NCBI GenBank assembly: GCA_018829445.1
Contig: JAHJTV010000035.1
Span: 1 to 64,000 of the forward strand
Reading direction: 5' to 3'
DNA length: 64,000 bases
Source: a bacterium
GTDB taxonomy: Bacteria > SAR324 > XYD2-FULL-50-16
Part shown: positions 1 to 8,771 of the stretch, piece after piece
How positions within the stretch are numbered: the stretch's first letter is position 1
Layout of the letters: each line of letters opens with the position of its first letter
Translations under genes and position numbers: made by a program
The notes under the pieces: generated by a model
Databases searched by the model: none
Told to the model about the DNA's origin: nothing
What the model saw: the letters and a program-made list of their open reading frames with translations, nothing else

Positions 1-64
1 CATATTTTTCTATAAATTCGTGAAGGCACATGCCTTCTTGAAATTGAACCTTGTTTTGAGCCAT
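1..64 (-). CDS. IS1595-like transposase, 5' end only (partial)
   Basis: Only the first 21 codons lie in the window, reading leftwards out of it. The peptide begins MAQNKVQFQEGMCLHEFIEK, which resembles the N-terminus that I recall for IS1595-family DDE transposases. A strong ribosome binding site (AAAGGAGG on the minus strand, 70-77) lies six bases before the ATG. The insertion sequence should end somewhere between here and about position 150, but I could not identify its terminal repeat. Family assignment rests on 21 residues, so it is tentative. Confidence 0.5.
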   Translation of the reverse strand, partial: MAQNKVQFQEGMCLHEFIEKY

Positions 65-157
65 GACGACCTCCTTTGGAATATATTCATAAAGTGAACA
101 TACGTACTCCGCAAGAGGCTGTCAATAGTAAATAATCAGATTCTGTTATCCAAATTC

Positions 158-781
158 GTGATTCCTTCGATATTGATTATTTTTATGATTTTATACCAAA
201 TGGGCTCTCAAGAATACTATGATCCGCTTCTGAAAGAGGATCAGTTAGTGGAATGGCTAACAGCGGTTTTTTTGTTTGGGGCATCAGTCTTATCATTTAT
301 TGTGTTTTTCAAGCTCAAAGATCATAAGAGTCGTCTCTTTTTTCTTTTGTTCGCTATATTTTGTCTTTTAAGTGCACTTGAAGAGATTAGTTGGGGGCAA
401 AGAGTGTTTAATATAGCATCAAATGATTTTTTTATAGAGAACAGCTCACAAGGGGAGATCAATGTGCATAATGTTTTTCAGAAATGGTTTGACATGATGA
501 CAAAGCATGTTGCCGGAGTAGTTCTGGTTATTTACGGAGCATTTTTACCATACCTGGCCGAAAAGATCCCTGCATTAAAAAGGATTTTCAATAACTCAAT
601 ATTTTTGTTGCCTCCCCCTCATTTGATACTCAGTTTTATAATAGCTGGTATTATGATGTTTGATCGGCCAACGGGTTTTGAGGAAGAACTGGGTGAGTTT
701 TTCTTTAGTGTCTGTTTTTTCCTGTTTATTCTCTTTGAATTGCTATCAGCCAGGTTTATCAGTCCGGGAAAACAGGTGTGA
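158..781 (+). CDS. conserved multi-pass membrane protein, function unknown
   Basis: A 207-residue hydrophobic protein with about five to six predicted membrane segments. It carries the block EEISWGQRVF (about residues 72-81) followed by QGEINVHN (about 95-102), a signature I associate with an uncharacterised bacterial membrane family. Catalytic function is unknown. The start used is a GTG at 158 without a clear ribosome binding site. The reading frame stays open upstream to about 98, toward the insertion sequence at the window edge, so a few N-terminal residues or the native promoter may have been lost by the insertion. No operon partner follows. Confidence 0.6.
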   Translation: MIPSILIIFMILYQMGSQEYYDPLLKEDQLVEWLTAVFLFGASVLSFIVFFKLKDHKSRLFFLLFAIFCLLSALEEISWGQRVFNIASNDFFIENSSQGEINVHNVFQKWFDMMTKHVAGVVLVIYGAFLPYLAEKIPALKRIFNNSIFLLPPPHLILSFIIAGIMMFDRPTGFEEELGEFFFSVCFFLFILFELLSARFISPGKQV

Positions 782-1232
782 TTATAGCCGGTTATGACTT
801 GGAGCGGTCGATCCCGTCCTTATATTTATGTGCCAGTTATCAATAATTGAAGCTTTTTTCCAGCATTTGCTATCGAAGTATTGATACTGATTGAACCGTC
901 ATTAACACTTGCAATCGCCATCCATGGTTTTTAAAAAGAACCCTATATGTCAAAACATGACCATTTCAGATTCGGGATTATCGGATTTACTTCTATTTTA
1001 TCGCTGGTATCTAATTTATACAATAAAAACAGTTAATAACATTCTTACCTGTTGATCAAATATCGCTTAAAAGTTTTGGGTTGAGTTTTTTGTATTTCCT
1101 GCAACAATGTGGCTATCTTTCAATCTATTAGATTTGATGTGTTAACAAAAGGGTTTCTTACTGATGGAGATTTTCATGCGCCATGAGGAGTTCCTGAAGC
1201 TGGAGACTAAGTGTGTTAAGGAGTAAAATGTT
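782..1232. other. 450-bp gap before the cold-shock gene
   Basis: No convincing reading frame, tRNA or repeat. It probably holds the promoter and long 5' leader typical of cold-shock genes, but I cannot point to a specific promoter. Shortly before the gene an AAGGAG ribosome binding site is present at 1218-1223. Confidence 0.4.
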
Positions 1233-1436
1233 ATGGCGGATGGTTTAGTGAAATGGTTTAATGACAGCAAGGGATATGGTTTTATCCAACAAGAAAAAGG
1301 TCCCGATGTTTTTGTTCACTTTTCCGGAATTGAGGGCTCCGGTTTTAGATCCCTGAAGGAAGGGGATAAGGTTAGCTTTGAAATCGAAGACGGTCAAAAA
1401 GGACCCAGCGCGATAAATGTGAAAATCATACAATAG
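1233..1436 (+). CDS. cold-shock domain protein (CspA family)
   Basis: A 67-residue single-domain OB-fold RNA/DNA-binding protein, the normal length of the family. Both RNA-binding signatures are visible: RNP1 as KGYGFIQ (residues 13-19) and RNP2 as VFVHFS (26-31). The ATG at 1233 is preceded by AAGGAG nine bases upstream. Such proteins act as cytoplasmic RNA chaperones that melt mRNA structure at low temperature or during growth transitions. It stands alone between unrelated genes. Confidence 0.93.
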   Translation: MADGLVKWFNDSKGYGFIQQEKGPDVFVHFSGIEGSGFRSLKEGDKVSFEIEDGQKGPSAINVKIIQ

Positions 1437-1444
1437 ATACCAAA

Positions 1445-1474
1445 GCATTTTTTAGGCAGCTGTCTGAAAAATGC
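1445..1474. terminator. hairpin between convergent genes
   Basis: An inverted repeat GCATTTTT ... AAAAATGC, whose interior AGGCAG/CTGTCT extends the stem with wobble and mismatches. It sits 8 bases after the csp stop and before the end of the convergent YdeI-like gene, so it may terminate transcription from both sides. Confidence 0.45.
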
Positions 1475-1561
1475 ACTTTCCACTTTCCAAGGTTCTCTAC
1501 TTAAACTCGTTTCAGCAGTTGTTCTGACACCTCACCAAAGAGGCTAACCACTCTTTTGTCA

Positions 1562-2137
1562 TTATCTCATACCCAGTTTTTCGCCTTTTTCCAGCAATTC
1601 AATACATTCTTTGATTCTGCGTTGTCTTGTTTCCGGCTTTTTTGCAGTATCCACCCAACCGGCAAAGTGTTTTTTATAAGATGGAGCAAGGGATTCAAAA
1701 AAAAGAAGCGCTCTTTTATTTTGGGCAAGGGCTTCCTCAAGTTCTTCCGGCATTATAATAGTTTGCCGGGAGGTTGGAATCAAGTCCCAGTTTCCGTCAA
1801 GTTTAGCTTGGTGAACAGCTTTTAGACCTGCGGTTGCCATTAGGTCTTGAGGTATCAGTTTTTCCACTCGACGTTTATTAATCTCCGACCATTTGCTGTT
1901 TTTTCTGCGAGGTGTAAATTTTTGTTTATACCGATTTTCGTCTACTTTTTTCTTAAGACTGTCGATCCATCCAAAACATAGGGCTTCCTCAACTGCATCG
2001 TCATAGGTGATGGAGGGAACTCCAGTGTGTTTCTTATGGAAAATCAACCAGATTTCTTCAGTTTTGTCATGGTTTTTAATTAACCACAGTCGCCAGTCTT
2101 GCCTTTTTTTAAAGGCTATTTCCATTGTTCTGGCCAT
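1562..2137 (-). CDS. YdeI/OmpD-associated family protein
   Basis: A 191-residue protein of the YdeI/OmpD-associated family. It has the family's N-terminal W-L-x-x-N-H and IWL-x-x-x-K blocks (about residues 18-36). The central segment ALCFGWIDSLKKKVDE (about 52-67) and the KFTPRRKNSKWSEIN block (about 73-87) are also typical. The biochemical role of the family is not established; it is a small cytoplasmic protein sometimes linked to stress or antimicrobial tolerance. It is monocistronic here and convergent with the cold-shock gene. Confidence 0.85.
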   Translation of the reverse strand: MARTMEIAFKKRQDWRLWLIKNHDKTEEIWLIFHKKHTGVPSITYDDAVEEALCFGWIDSLKKKVDENRYKQKFTPRRKNSKWSEINKRRVEKLIPQDLMATAGLKAVHQAKLDGNWDLIPTSRQTIIMPEELEEALAQNKRALLFFESLAPSYKKHFAGWVDTAKKPETRQRRIKECIELLEKGEKLGMR

Positions 2138-2771
2138 TGGCTTAATAATGATGGATTAGTTTTCTGAGATTATGATGTTTAAAACAGTCTTTCCTTTTTT
2201 TGCCCCAAAATCAAACCCGGAATACTTTGGAGTGGCGACTGGCCCCTTTACAGCAAGAACTATAACGAGGGCATAGATGATCAGGTTTTGTACCGGGTTG
2301 TTTAGGTAAACAGGCTTTTTTAATTGATCATCTCATAAAAATGATTGAACGATATTTTCCGAAACAGAATCGGCTTTTCGCAGACATTGAAGAGATCACA
2401 CTTACCGTCGTATTTTCAAAACAACCAGTTGCGAATCAGAGAAACACTCCTTTAATTCCACTTACAACGACGGATAATCCAGCTCCGTGACATGGTATAA
2501 TCTAGACAGAACCTGTTTGGCTTTTCATTGTGACAGATCAATCGATTGCATATATATAATTTCTATTTTGATTTAAGTCACAGGTGTTCAGCAAAAAGAC
2601 TAAGAAAACTGTCAAATCTAAGGTTAACATATTGGGCTAATCTTGTCGTAATAGCCAGCGACAGCATTATTGGATTCCGAGCAGATCAAGCCAGAGATGG
2701 CAGGCTTCATGTCAATTTTTTTTATTATTGTATCATTTTTTTTGAATGTTTGAGAGAGGGCATAATAGATC
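2138..2771. other. intergenic region upstream of nfnA
   Basis: About 630 bases without a recognised gene. A short open stretch on the plus strand (2281-2490, with an internal ATG at 2341) could encode about 49-69 residues including MIERYFPKQNRLFADIEEIT. It looks more like coding sequence than random DNA, but I recognise no family and see no ribosome binding site, so it may be a decayed fragment. The promoter of nfnAB should lie near the 3' end of this region. Confidence 0.3.
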
Positions 2772-3626
2772 ATGAATAAAATACTTCTCAAGAAACAGCT
2801 TTCTAGCGATGTTTTCATGATGAAACTGGAAGCCCCTTTGATTGCAGAGGAGAGACTTCCCGGACAATTCATCATTCTACAGTTAGATAATGATTATGGT
2901 GAAAGAATTCCTCTCACCATAGCAGATGCTGATGTAACTGAAGGTTCGATAACCATTATATTCCAAGCTGTGGGGAAAACAACTAGTGACCTTTCAGATC
3001 TTAATGAAGGCGATTCTATAAATAATCTGGTTGGGCCACTGGGACAACCTACTCACGTTGAGAATTTTGGGACTGTTGTATGTGTAGGTGGTGGAATTGG
3101 TGTTGCCCCCATGCATCCGATTGCCAAAGCCATGAAGGCTGCCGGAAATCATGTAATTATTATCATCGGAGCCAGAACAAAGGATCTGATTATCCTTGAA
3201 GATGAGATGACAGCCATCGCCGATGAAATCATTATATGTACTGATGACGGTTCTTATGGAAGAAAAGCCTTGGTTACGGAACCGCTTAAAGAGCTTTGTG
3301 AAAAAGACCCAAAACCGGACATGGCAATCGCCATTGGTCCTCCGATTATGATGAAGTTTTGTGCTGAAACGACCAGACCTTACAAGGTCTTCACCCAGGT
3401 ATCCCTAAATACGATTATGGTTGATGGAACAGGTATGTGTGGTGGTTGTAGAGTAAACATTGATGGTAGACCGAAATTTGTTTGCGTCGATGGACCTGAA
3501 TTCGACGGACACCTGGTAGATTTTGACAATATGATGGCTCGATTAGGGGCCTATCGTGATCAAGAAACAAAAGCCCATCAATGTAAACTGGATAAGCAAA
3601 TTGAATCTAAGAAGGAGGGGAAATAA
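2772..3626 (+). CDS. nfnA: NADH-dependent reduced ferredoxin:NADP+ oxidoreductase, subunit A
   Basis: The small subunit of the electron-bifurcating transhydrogenase NfnAB, also annotated as sulfide dehydrogenase subunit or ferredoxin-NADP reductase subunit. Its 284 residues show an FAD-binding RIPLTI motif (45-50) and a nucleotide-binding GGGIGVAP (106-113). A C-terminal [2Fe-2S] site follows, with C223, C226 and C238 and a nearby Asp that can act as the fourth ligand, as known for NfnA. It binds FAD and NAD(H) and exchanges electrons with subunit B. The stop codon overlaps the nfnB start, so the two are translationally coupled. An alternative is a stand-alone sulfide dehydrogenase, but the partner gene favours Nfn. 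Confidence 0.92.
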   Translation: MNKILLKKQLSSDVFMMKLEAPLIAEERLPGQFIILQLDNDYGERIPLTIADADVTEGSITIIFQAVGKTTSDLSDLNEGDSINNLVGPLGQPTHVENFGTVVCVGGGIGVAPMHPIAKAMKAAGNHVIIIIGARTKDLIILEDEMTAIADEIIICTDDGSYGRKALVTEPLKELCEKDPKPDMAIAIGPPIMMKFCAETTRPYKVFTQVSLNTIMVDGTGMCGGCRVNIDGRPKFVCVDGPEFDGHLVDFDNMMARLGAYRDQETKAHQCKLDKQIESKKEGK

Positions 3627-5119
3627 TGACGTATCGATCTCCCGATGAATTACAAAAAGAAGCTGTTAAGTACTTAAAGGAGTATTTACCACAGAAAGAT
3701 GAATTAAAGGCAAAACAGAGAATTGCAATTCCAAGTCAGGACATGCCTTCTCAAGCTCCTGAAATTCGTGTCCACAACCTGGATGAAGTGGCAATCGGAT
3801 ACACCGAGGAGCAGGCGAGATTGGAAGCCATTCGCTGTACTCAATGTAAAAAAAGACCCTGTATTGAGGCTTGCCCGGTTAAAATTGATATCCCAAAATT
3901 TATTGAACACATTGCCAACGGTGATTTTCAATCCTCCATTGATGTGATTAAGGAATCAAGTCTTCTTCCGGCAATCTGCGGAAGGGTTTGTCCTCAGGAA
4001 GTTCAATGCCAGCAACCCTGTACTGTTAGCAAATCATTGAAGGATGTGCAAAAAGGTGTCTCTATCGGTCGGTTGGAACGCTTTGTTTCCGATTGGGAAC
4101 AGGCAACCGGCAATGTAAAGATTCCAAAAGTAAAGCCTGAAACCGGGAAGAAAGTAGCTATCGTCGGGGCAGGGCCAGCTGGTCTGGTCGTGGCTGCTGA
4201 TGTCAGAAGAGAAGGGCATGATGTAACCATCTTTGAAGCTTTTCATAAACTAGGTGGTGTCATGCGTTATGGAATTCCCGAGTTCCGTTTGCCCAATACC
4301 GTTATTGATCAGGAAGTGAATACCTTGAATGCCATGGGTGTTAAGTTTCAAACCAATTTTGTTGTGGGAAAAACCCGAAAATTGAAGGACCTGATTGAGA
4401 AAGATGGTTTCAGTGCCGTGTTCGTGGGAACAGGTGCCGGTCTTCCGATGTTTCTGGGTGTTGAGGGTGAAAACCTGATTGGTGTTTTTTCAGCCAACGA
4501 ATACCTGACCAGGGCTAACCTGATGAGGGCATTTGATCGCGAAAATGCTGATACACCGATTTATGTCTCAAAGAAAGTTGCTGTTTTAGGCGGTGGTAAT
4601 GTTGCCATGGATGCTGCCCGTATGGCAAAACGGCTGGGCGCAGAGGAAGTCAGTATTGTCTATCGACGAACAGAAGTGGAAATGCCTGCCAGGATTGAAG
4701 AGGTTGCTCATGCAAAAGAGGAAGGGATTAACTTCTTCATTCTGCAAAATGCAAAACGGATTCTTGGGAATGAAAAAGGTCGTGTAAAGGGAATGGAATG
4801 TTTGCGCTATGAATTAGGCGAACCTGACGATTCCGGAAGACGTCGCCCGGTTCCCATTGAAGGCAGCGAATTTATCATGGATCTGGATACGGTCATTGTA
4901 GCTGTAGGTAATGGCAGTAATCCATTGATTCCGCAAACAACCAAGGAACTTGAGGTTAACCGTTGGGGCAATATTGTTGTTAATGAAGGACAGAAGACAT
5001 CAATGGACAGGGTTTATGCAGGTGGTGACATCGTATTGGGAGCTGCCACTGTAATTCTGGCCATGGGTGAGGGTCGAAAGGCTGCCAAGTCCATCAACGA
5101 ACTCCTTGCCAGCGAATAG
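3626..5119 (+). CDS. nfnB: NADH-dependent reduced ferredoxin:NADP+ oxidoreductase, subunit B (GltD-like)
   Basis: The large, bifurcating subunit of NfnAB, 497 residues. Its N-terminus has cysteines for two [4Fe-4S] clusters (C71, C74, C79, C83 and C118, C122, C128, C132). An FAD site GAGPAG (181-186) and a second dinucleotide site GGGNVAMDAA for NADPH follow. From the known family, it couples NADH and reduced ferredoxin to NADP+ reduction, reversibly, in the cytoplasm. It resembles the small subunit of glutamate synthase, but no gltB-type partner is present. The same module appears fused inside the HdrA encoded at 13380. Confidence 0.93.
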   Translation: MTYRSPDELQKEAVKYLKEYLPQKDELKAKQRIAIPSQDMPSQAPEIRVHNLDEVAIGYTEEQARLEAIRCTQCKKRPCIEACPVKIDIPKFIEHIANGDFQSSIDVIKESSLLPAICGRVCPQEVQCQQPCTVSKSLKDVQKGVSIGRLERFVSDWEQATGNVKIPKVKPETGKKVAIVGAGPAGLVVAADVRREGHDVTIFEAFHKLGGVMRYGIPEFRLPNTVIDQEVNTLNAMGVKFQTNFVVGKTRKLKDLIEKDGFSAVFVGTGAGLPMFLGVEGENLIGVFSANEYLTRANLMRAFDRENADTPIYVSKKVAVLGGGNVAMDAARMAKRLGAEEVSIVYRRTEVEMPARIEEVAHAKEEGINFFILQNAKRILGNEKGRVKGMECLRYELGEPDDSGRRRPVPIEGSEFIMDLDTVIVAVGNGSNPLIPQTTKELEVNRWGNIVVNEGQKTSMDRVYAGGDIVLGAATVILAMGEGRKAAKSINELLASE

Positions 5120-5142
5120 TTATACAAATCCAACATGATAAG

Positions 5143-5167
5143 CAGGCTGATGACAGTTTTCAGCCTG
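5143..5167. other. hairpin in the nfnB-trmO spacer
   Basis: CAGGCTGA (5143-5150) and TCAGCCTG (5160-5167) form an 8-bp perfect stem with a 9-base loop. No T-run follows, so it could be a weak terminator or an RNA processing or stability element after nfnB. Confidence 0.35.
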
Positions 5168-5178
5168 TCTGCTTGCAT

Positions 5179-5664
5179 ATGAAAATCTCCTATCAATCAA
5201 TAGGTACTATTTTTACTCCCTTTAAATCAGTCGAAGGGATGCCGATTCAACCCTCCGGTGCTGAAGGAATCGAAGGCACAATAGAGATTCTGCCGGAGTT
5301 TGTTGAGGGATTAAAAGATCTGGATGGTTTTTCTCATGTCATTCTTTTGTACCATCTTCATCGGGTAACATCATATTCTCTCAGTGTTGTTCCCTTTCTG
5401 GATAAGGTTGAGCATGGTATTTTCGCTACTCGCGCACCAAAACGACCCAACGCCATCGGTTTATCAATAGTGAGTTTGTCTGCTGTTAAAGGTAATAAAC
5501 TATTCGTAAAGAATATTGATGTTCTGGATGGAACTCCCCTGCTGGATATAAAGCCATATGTCCCGGATTTTGATCAGGTTCAGGCAACTTCCACGGGTTG
5601 GTTTGAGAAGAATGTGAAAAGAGCAAAAACATTCTCCTCGGATGACAGATTTAAGGATAAATAA
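5179..5664 (+). CDS. trmO: tRNA (N6-threonylcarbamoyladenosine37-N6)-methyltransferase, TrmO/TsaA family
   Basis: A 161-residue TsaA-type beta-barrel methyltransferase. Visible family blocks are IGTIFTPF near the N-terminus, LDGFSHVILLYHLHR, the cofactor-site stretch ATRAPKRPNAIGLS, and DVLDGTPLLDIKPYVPDFD toward the C-terminus. The family uses S-adenosylmethionine to methylate t6A37 in threonine tRNAs. The ATG at 5179 was chosen over a TTG six bases upstream; neither has a good ribosome binding site. The C-terminal extension found in some TrmO proteins is absent, making this the short version. Homologues in this lineage are sometimes metal-related, so the exact substrate is less certain. Confidence 0.85.
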   Translation: MKISYQSIGTIFTPFKSVEGMPIQPSGAEGIEGTIEILPEFVEGLKDLDGFSHVILLYHLHRVTSYSLSVVPFLDKVEHGIFATRAPKRPNAIGLSIVSLSAVKGNKLFVKNIDVLDGTPLLDIKPYVPDFDQVQATSTGWFEKNVKRAKTFSSDDRFKDK

Positions 5665-5700
5665 ATTGAGGACGAGTATTTGTAAGTTGCAGGAATACTG

Positions 5701-6105
5701 CTAAGCTTGCCATTGCTTATTCTTTTTATAATCCGAAAGAGCAAGAAAAAGGGCTCCAACTGCTAATTCCGCACAATGGGCAGATCCCTCCGGTAGCGTT
5801 TCCAGGTAATCAATGACCTGCTCCGGTGTGATGTCCCATGCCTCTTCCACAGTCTTCCCCTCTACAAACTGCGCAACCGTATTGGCACAGGCATTGGTGT
5901 TAATGCAGCCGTCAATGATCAACGAAACATGTTGAATGGTATTTCTGTAACCGGTGAGAAAAATCTCAACCGTATCTCCGCAGGAACCCTTGTTTTTACC
6001 GTGACCATCCGGTCTGAAAATCTTCTCATGGCGCTTATGGTCGAATGCCATTTCCAAAAACTTTATTGAGTGTTTTTGCCAAAACTCATCCATTTCTATG
6101 TTCAT
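5701..6105 (-). CDS. NifU/IscU-like iron-sulfur cluster assembly scaffold
   Basis: A 134-residue protein with the NifU N-terminal (IscU) fold. The three cluster-binding cysteine positions are recognisable: GSCGDT (about residues 41-46), GCINTNAC (about 66-73, where the usual Ser after Ala is Cys), and HCAELA near the C-terminus. It should assemble a transient Fe-S cluster in the cytoplasm for transfer to client proteins, fitting a window crowded with Fe-S enzymes. It is convergent with trmO and not beside an iscS gene. The extra Cys in the second motif is typical of divergent anaerobe scaffolds. Confidence 0.82.
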   Translation of the reverse strand: MNIEMDEFWQKHSIKFLEMAFDHKRHEKIFRPDGHGKNKGSCGDTVEIFLTGYRNTIQHVSLIIDGCINTNACANTVAQFVEGKTVEEAWDITPEQVIDYLETLPEGSAHCAELAVGALFLALSDYKKNKQWQA

Positions 6106-6751
6106 ACTTCTTGCTTTTTGAATTGATTGTGTTTCTGTTAAGTCTCACATCTCTGGTTTATAAAAGTGGAAACAGGAATGTGAACCCAAATCTGTTTTGT
6201 TCGGTTTTTATTAAATATGGCATATTATTGCATCGGGGGGAGATTCCTGCAATCTCATCTCCTTGATTTAAGAGAACCGGATCTATAATTCTTTGAAAAA
6301 ATCGGATTTTTTTTGACAGGTTAAAACAGCCCTATTTTGGTTTTGACTGTCCATTGAAAATCGGCAGGTCAAAGTGTAGGAAACGGCGACAGAAGTGTTG
6401 AATAATTCTACAGTGTTGTATCAATCTGTAATAATATATAAATTTATGTAATCTTGCCAACTTTAAGAATGATTGTATTTTTCTGTTTGATTTCTCCACA
6501 CCCGGGCTTTGGATTTGGTTTCGTAAGGAAAGACTTCAAACACTCATAAATACAATTGAATACAACAATAACAATTCTTAAAAGAGTGATGGCACATTAA
6601 GTGTAATCATAACCATCAAAGATTAATACCTTGAAAAACGGGTTTTTAGAATGAAAATCCTTAAAACGGGGCTAACACCCTGTACAAACACCTAACCCTT
6701 TGATTGACATAGGTAAGGAACCTGCAATCCACACTTTGAAAGGAGTTGAGC
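6106..6751. other. 645-bp intergenic region before the GcvH-like pair
   Basis: No credible gene. It is AT-rich and must contain divergent promoters for the NifU-like gene and the first GcvH-like gene, but no site matches a consensus well enough to call. Confidence 0.4.
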
Positions 6752-7750
6752 ATGACAGAACAAAACAAAAAAAATGAAAGAAGCCATGTTGGATTTGGAA
6801 CCACATATTGGAAAGGAAGTGGCAGAGATCTGGGAAATGAAGAAACAATCAACACGGTGTTAGGGGGGCAGGTTTGGTTGGTTAAACCTGACAAGGAAAC
6901 CAAAACAAGTAATCCATGTCTTTGGATGCAGGCTGGTGTCATAAAGAATAAGGACTGCACCAATTATTACGATTGTACGACCTGTAAATATGACAAGGGA
7001 ATGATCAAGGCGGTTGAGAAGGGAAAAAGAATCAGCTGGCAAGACGCCATGCGGAAAAGACAGGATATGCACAGGATCTGTCGACACAGTCTGACCAACC
7101 GCATTGAAAAAAGGGTTTGTGCTTACGACTACGTGTGCGCCTCCTGCGATTTTGATCAGTATTTTGAAGAGGTTTACAGCCAGAAGGTTAAATCGTTCCC
7201 GGCTTCCTTGCAAACAGTAAAGGGGTTTGTTGTCCCCGAGAAATACTATTTTCATAATGGTCATGCCTGGGCGCGAATCGAAAGTGGCGGAACCATTCGA
7301 GTTGGGTTGGATGATTTTGCTTTGAAGCTTTTGGGAAACATTGATGCACTCGACCTTCCTCTGATGGGCAAAGAGTTAAAAGCCGGTGAGATCGGCTGGG
7401 GATTGAAGAGAAAAGATAATGCAGCTGATGTTTTATCTCCCATCGACGGCGTTATTTTGGAAGTTAACAACAGTGTTCGAAAAAATCCGATCATTGCCAA
7501 TGAAGAACCATATGGAGATGGCTGGTTGTTTTCAGTAAAAAATCCGGACTTGAATGGAACCATTGAAAAACTGATGACAAATGCCGATAGTTTGAATTGG
7601 ATGAACGCGGAAATCACCCAACTGGAAAGCATGATCGAACAGGTTTCAGGTCCACTGGCGGCTGATGGTGGACTGCTTCAAGCCGATATTTATGGTAATC
7701 TTCCTGATCTGGGATGGAATAATCTAACTCAGACGTTTTTGAAGACGTAA
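6752..7750 (+). CDS. GcvH-like lipoyl-domain protein with two N-terminal Cys motifs (paralogue 1)
   Basis: A 332-residue protein. The C-terminal half resembles glycine cleavage H protein, with GHAWARIE, VGLDDFALKLLG and VLSPIDGVILEVN corresponding to the H-protein fold. The N-terminal half carries two copies of C-x12-C-x5-C-x2-C, suggesting two metal or Fe-S sites. At the position where H protein has its lipoyl lysine, seven residues before S-P, I read Asp with Lys next to it, so lipoylation is doubtful. A GGAG ribosome binding site supports the ATG at 6752 over an upstream TTG. No glycine cleavage genes are nearby, so a role in glycine catabolism is unlikely. Function unknown, possibly redox-related. 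Confidence 0.7.
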   Translation: MTEQNKKNERSHVGFGTTYWKGSGRDLGNEETINTVLGGQVWLVKPDKETKTSNPCLWMQAGVIKNKDCTNYYDCTTCKYDKGMIKAVEKGKRISWQDAMRKRQDMHRICRHSLTNRIEKRVCAYDYVCASCDFDQYFEEVYSQKVKSFPASLQTVKGFVVPEKYYFHNGHAWARIESGGTIRVGLDDFALKLLGNIDALDLPLMGKELKAGEIGWGLKRKDNAADVLSPIDGVILEVNNSVRKNPIIANEEPYGDGWLFSVKNPDLNGTIEKLMTNADSLNWMNAEITQLESMIEQVSGPLAADGGLLQADIYGNLPDLGWNNLTQTFLKT

Positions 7751-7823
7751 GTATATTAATAGCTCCAAATTGGTAATAACCGCAATGTTGAACTAAACGA
7801 CACAACACCAAGGATTATTGGCC

Positions 7824-8762
7824 ATGAGATCGATTCGTTCCAAAGAGAAGCCCCGGAAAACCAAGGCCGAATGTATCTGGTCAAAAGCCGGGGTTGTTAC
7901 CTATCAGGCTTGTAACGATGATTATCAATGCGAATCCTGTGAAATTGATATGGATCTGAGAAAAGTCGCAAGAACTAATCAAAAGTTGAAGGCTGAAGGG
8001 AAGAAACCCTCTGGGAAATATGCTGATGTTGTCTTCTGGAAAGAAAAACTGAAAGAGCAACCATTGGCAACGCGGCCTTGTTTGCATCATTTGAAAGGCC
8101 AGATCGATCTCAGAACATGTACCAATGATTACAATTGTATAAATTGCGATTTTGATCAGTATTTTTATGATCAATTAACGGTTCATGCGGTGTTGAAGCC
8201 GATTGATGTGCTGGATATCAGTGGTTTTAAAATACCGCAGGGTTATTATTACCATTGGGGTCATACCTGGGCGAAAGTTGAAGGGGGGGCGGAAGTCAGA
8301 ATCGGTATTGATGATTTTGCTTTGCGACTGCTGGGACCTCCTGATCGCATCGAGGCTCCGCTGATTGGCAAAGAGGTGAAACAGGGCAGAGGAGAGATCA
8401 TTTTCAGCAGGGGAAAAAATCAGGTCACACTGCTTTCCCCTGTCAGTGGTGTTGTGACAGCAGTTAATCATAAACTGCGGGAACAGGGAAATCTGGCCAA
8501 TGCCTCTCCCTATTCTGATGGCTGGGTTTTACGAGTGCATGCCATCGATCTGAGAAAGGATTTAAAAAACCTGGTAATGGGTACCGAAAAGCAGGAACAG
8601 ATTAATCAGGAGATCGAGCAATTATACCGAATGATTGAAAAGAAAGGGCAACTTCTGGCAGCGGATGGTGGAAATCTGGTAGAAGATATTTACGGCACCA
8701 TGCCGGAGTTAGGGTGGGAGCAACTGACCGCTCTATTCCTGTTGAGATCGAAACAGGAATAA
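7824..8762 (+). CDS. GcvH-like lipoyl-domain protein with two N-terminal Cys motifs (paralogue 2)
   Basis: A 312-residue paralogue of the preceding gene, 73 bases downstream and probably co-transcribed. It again has two C-x12-C-x5-C-x2-C motifs followed by an H-protein-like domain (GHTWAKVEGG, IGIDDFALRLLG, TLLSPVSGVVTAVN). Here a Lys does sit seven residues before S-P, as in true H protein. Its context is RGK rather than the usual ESVK, so lipoylation is possible but unproven. The ATG at 7824 has an AAGGA nine bases before it; an in-frame TTG six bases upstream is less likely. Both paralogues keep a C-terminal LAADGG block and an LGW motif. Function unknown. Confidence 0.7.
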   Translation: MRSIRSKEKPRKTKAECIWSKAGVVTYQACNDDYQCESCEIDMDLRKVARTNQKLKAEGKKPSGKYADVVFWKEKLKEQPLATRPCLHHLKGQIDLRTCTNDYNCINCDFDQYFYDQLTVHAVLKPIDVLDISGFKIPQGYYYHWGHTWAKVEGGAEVRIGIDDFALRLLGPPDRIEAPLIGKEVKQGRGEIIFSRGKNQVTLLSPVSGVVTAVNHKLREQGNLANASPYSDGWVLRVHAIDLRKDLKNLVMGTEKQEQINQEIEQLYRMIEKKGQLLAADGGNLVEDIYGTMPELGWEQLTALFLLRSKQE

Positions 8763-8771
8763 GCAGGGGGG

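Noticed and set aside
6752..8762. glycine cleavage system H proteins taking part in glycine degradation
   Set aside because: The proteins are more than twice the H-protein length, have cysteine-rich N-termini, lack the standard lipoylation context, and no gcvT or gcvP is nearby.
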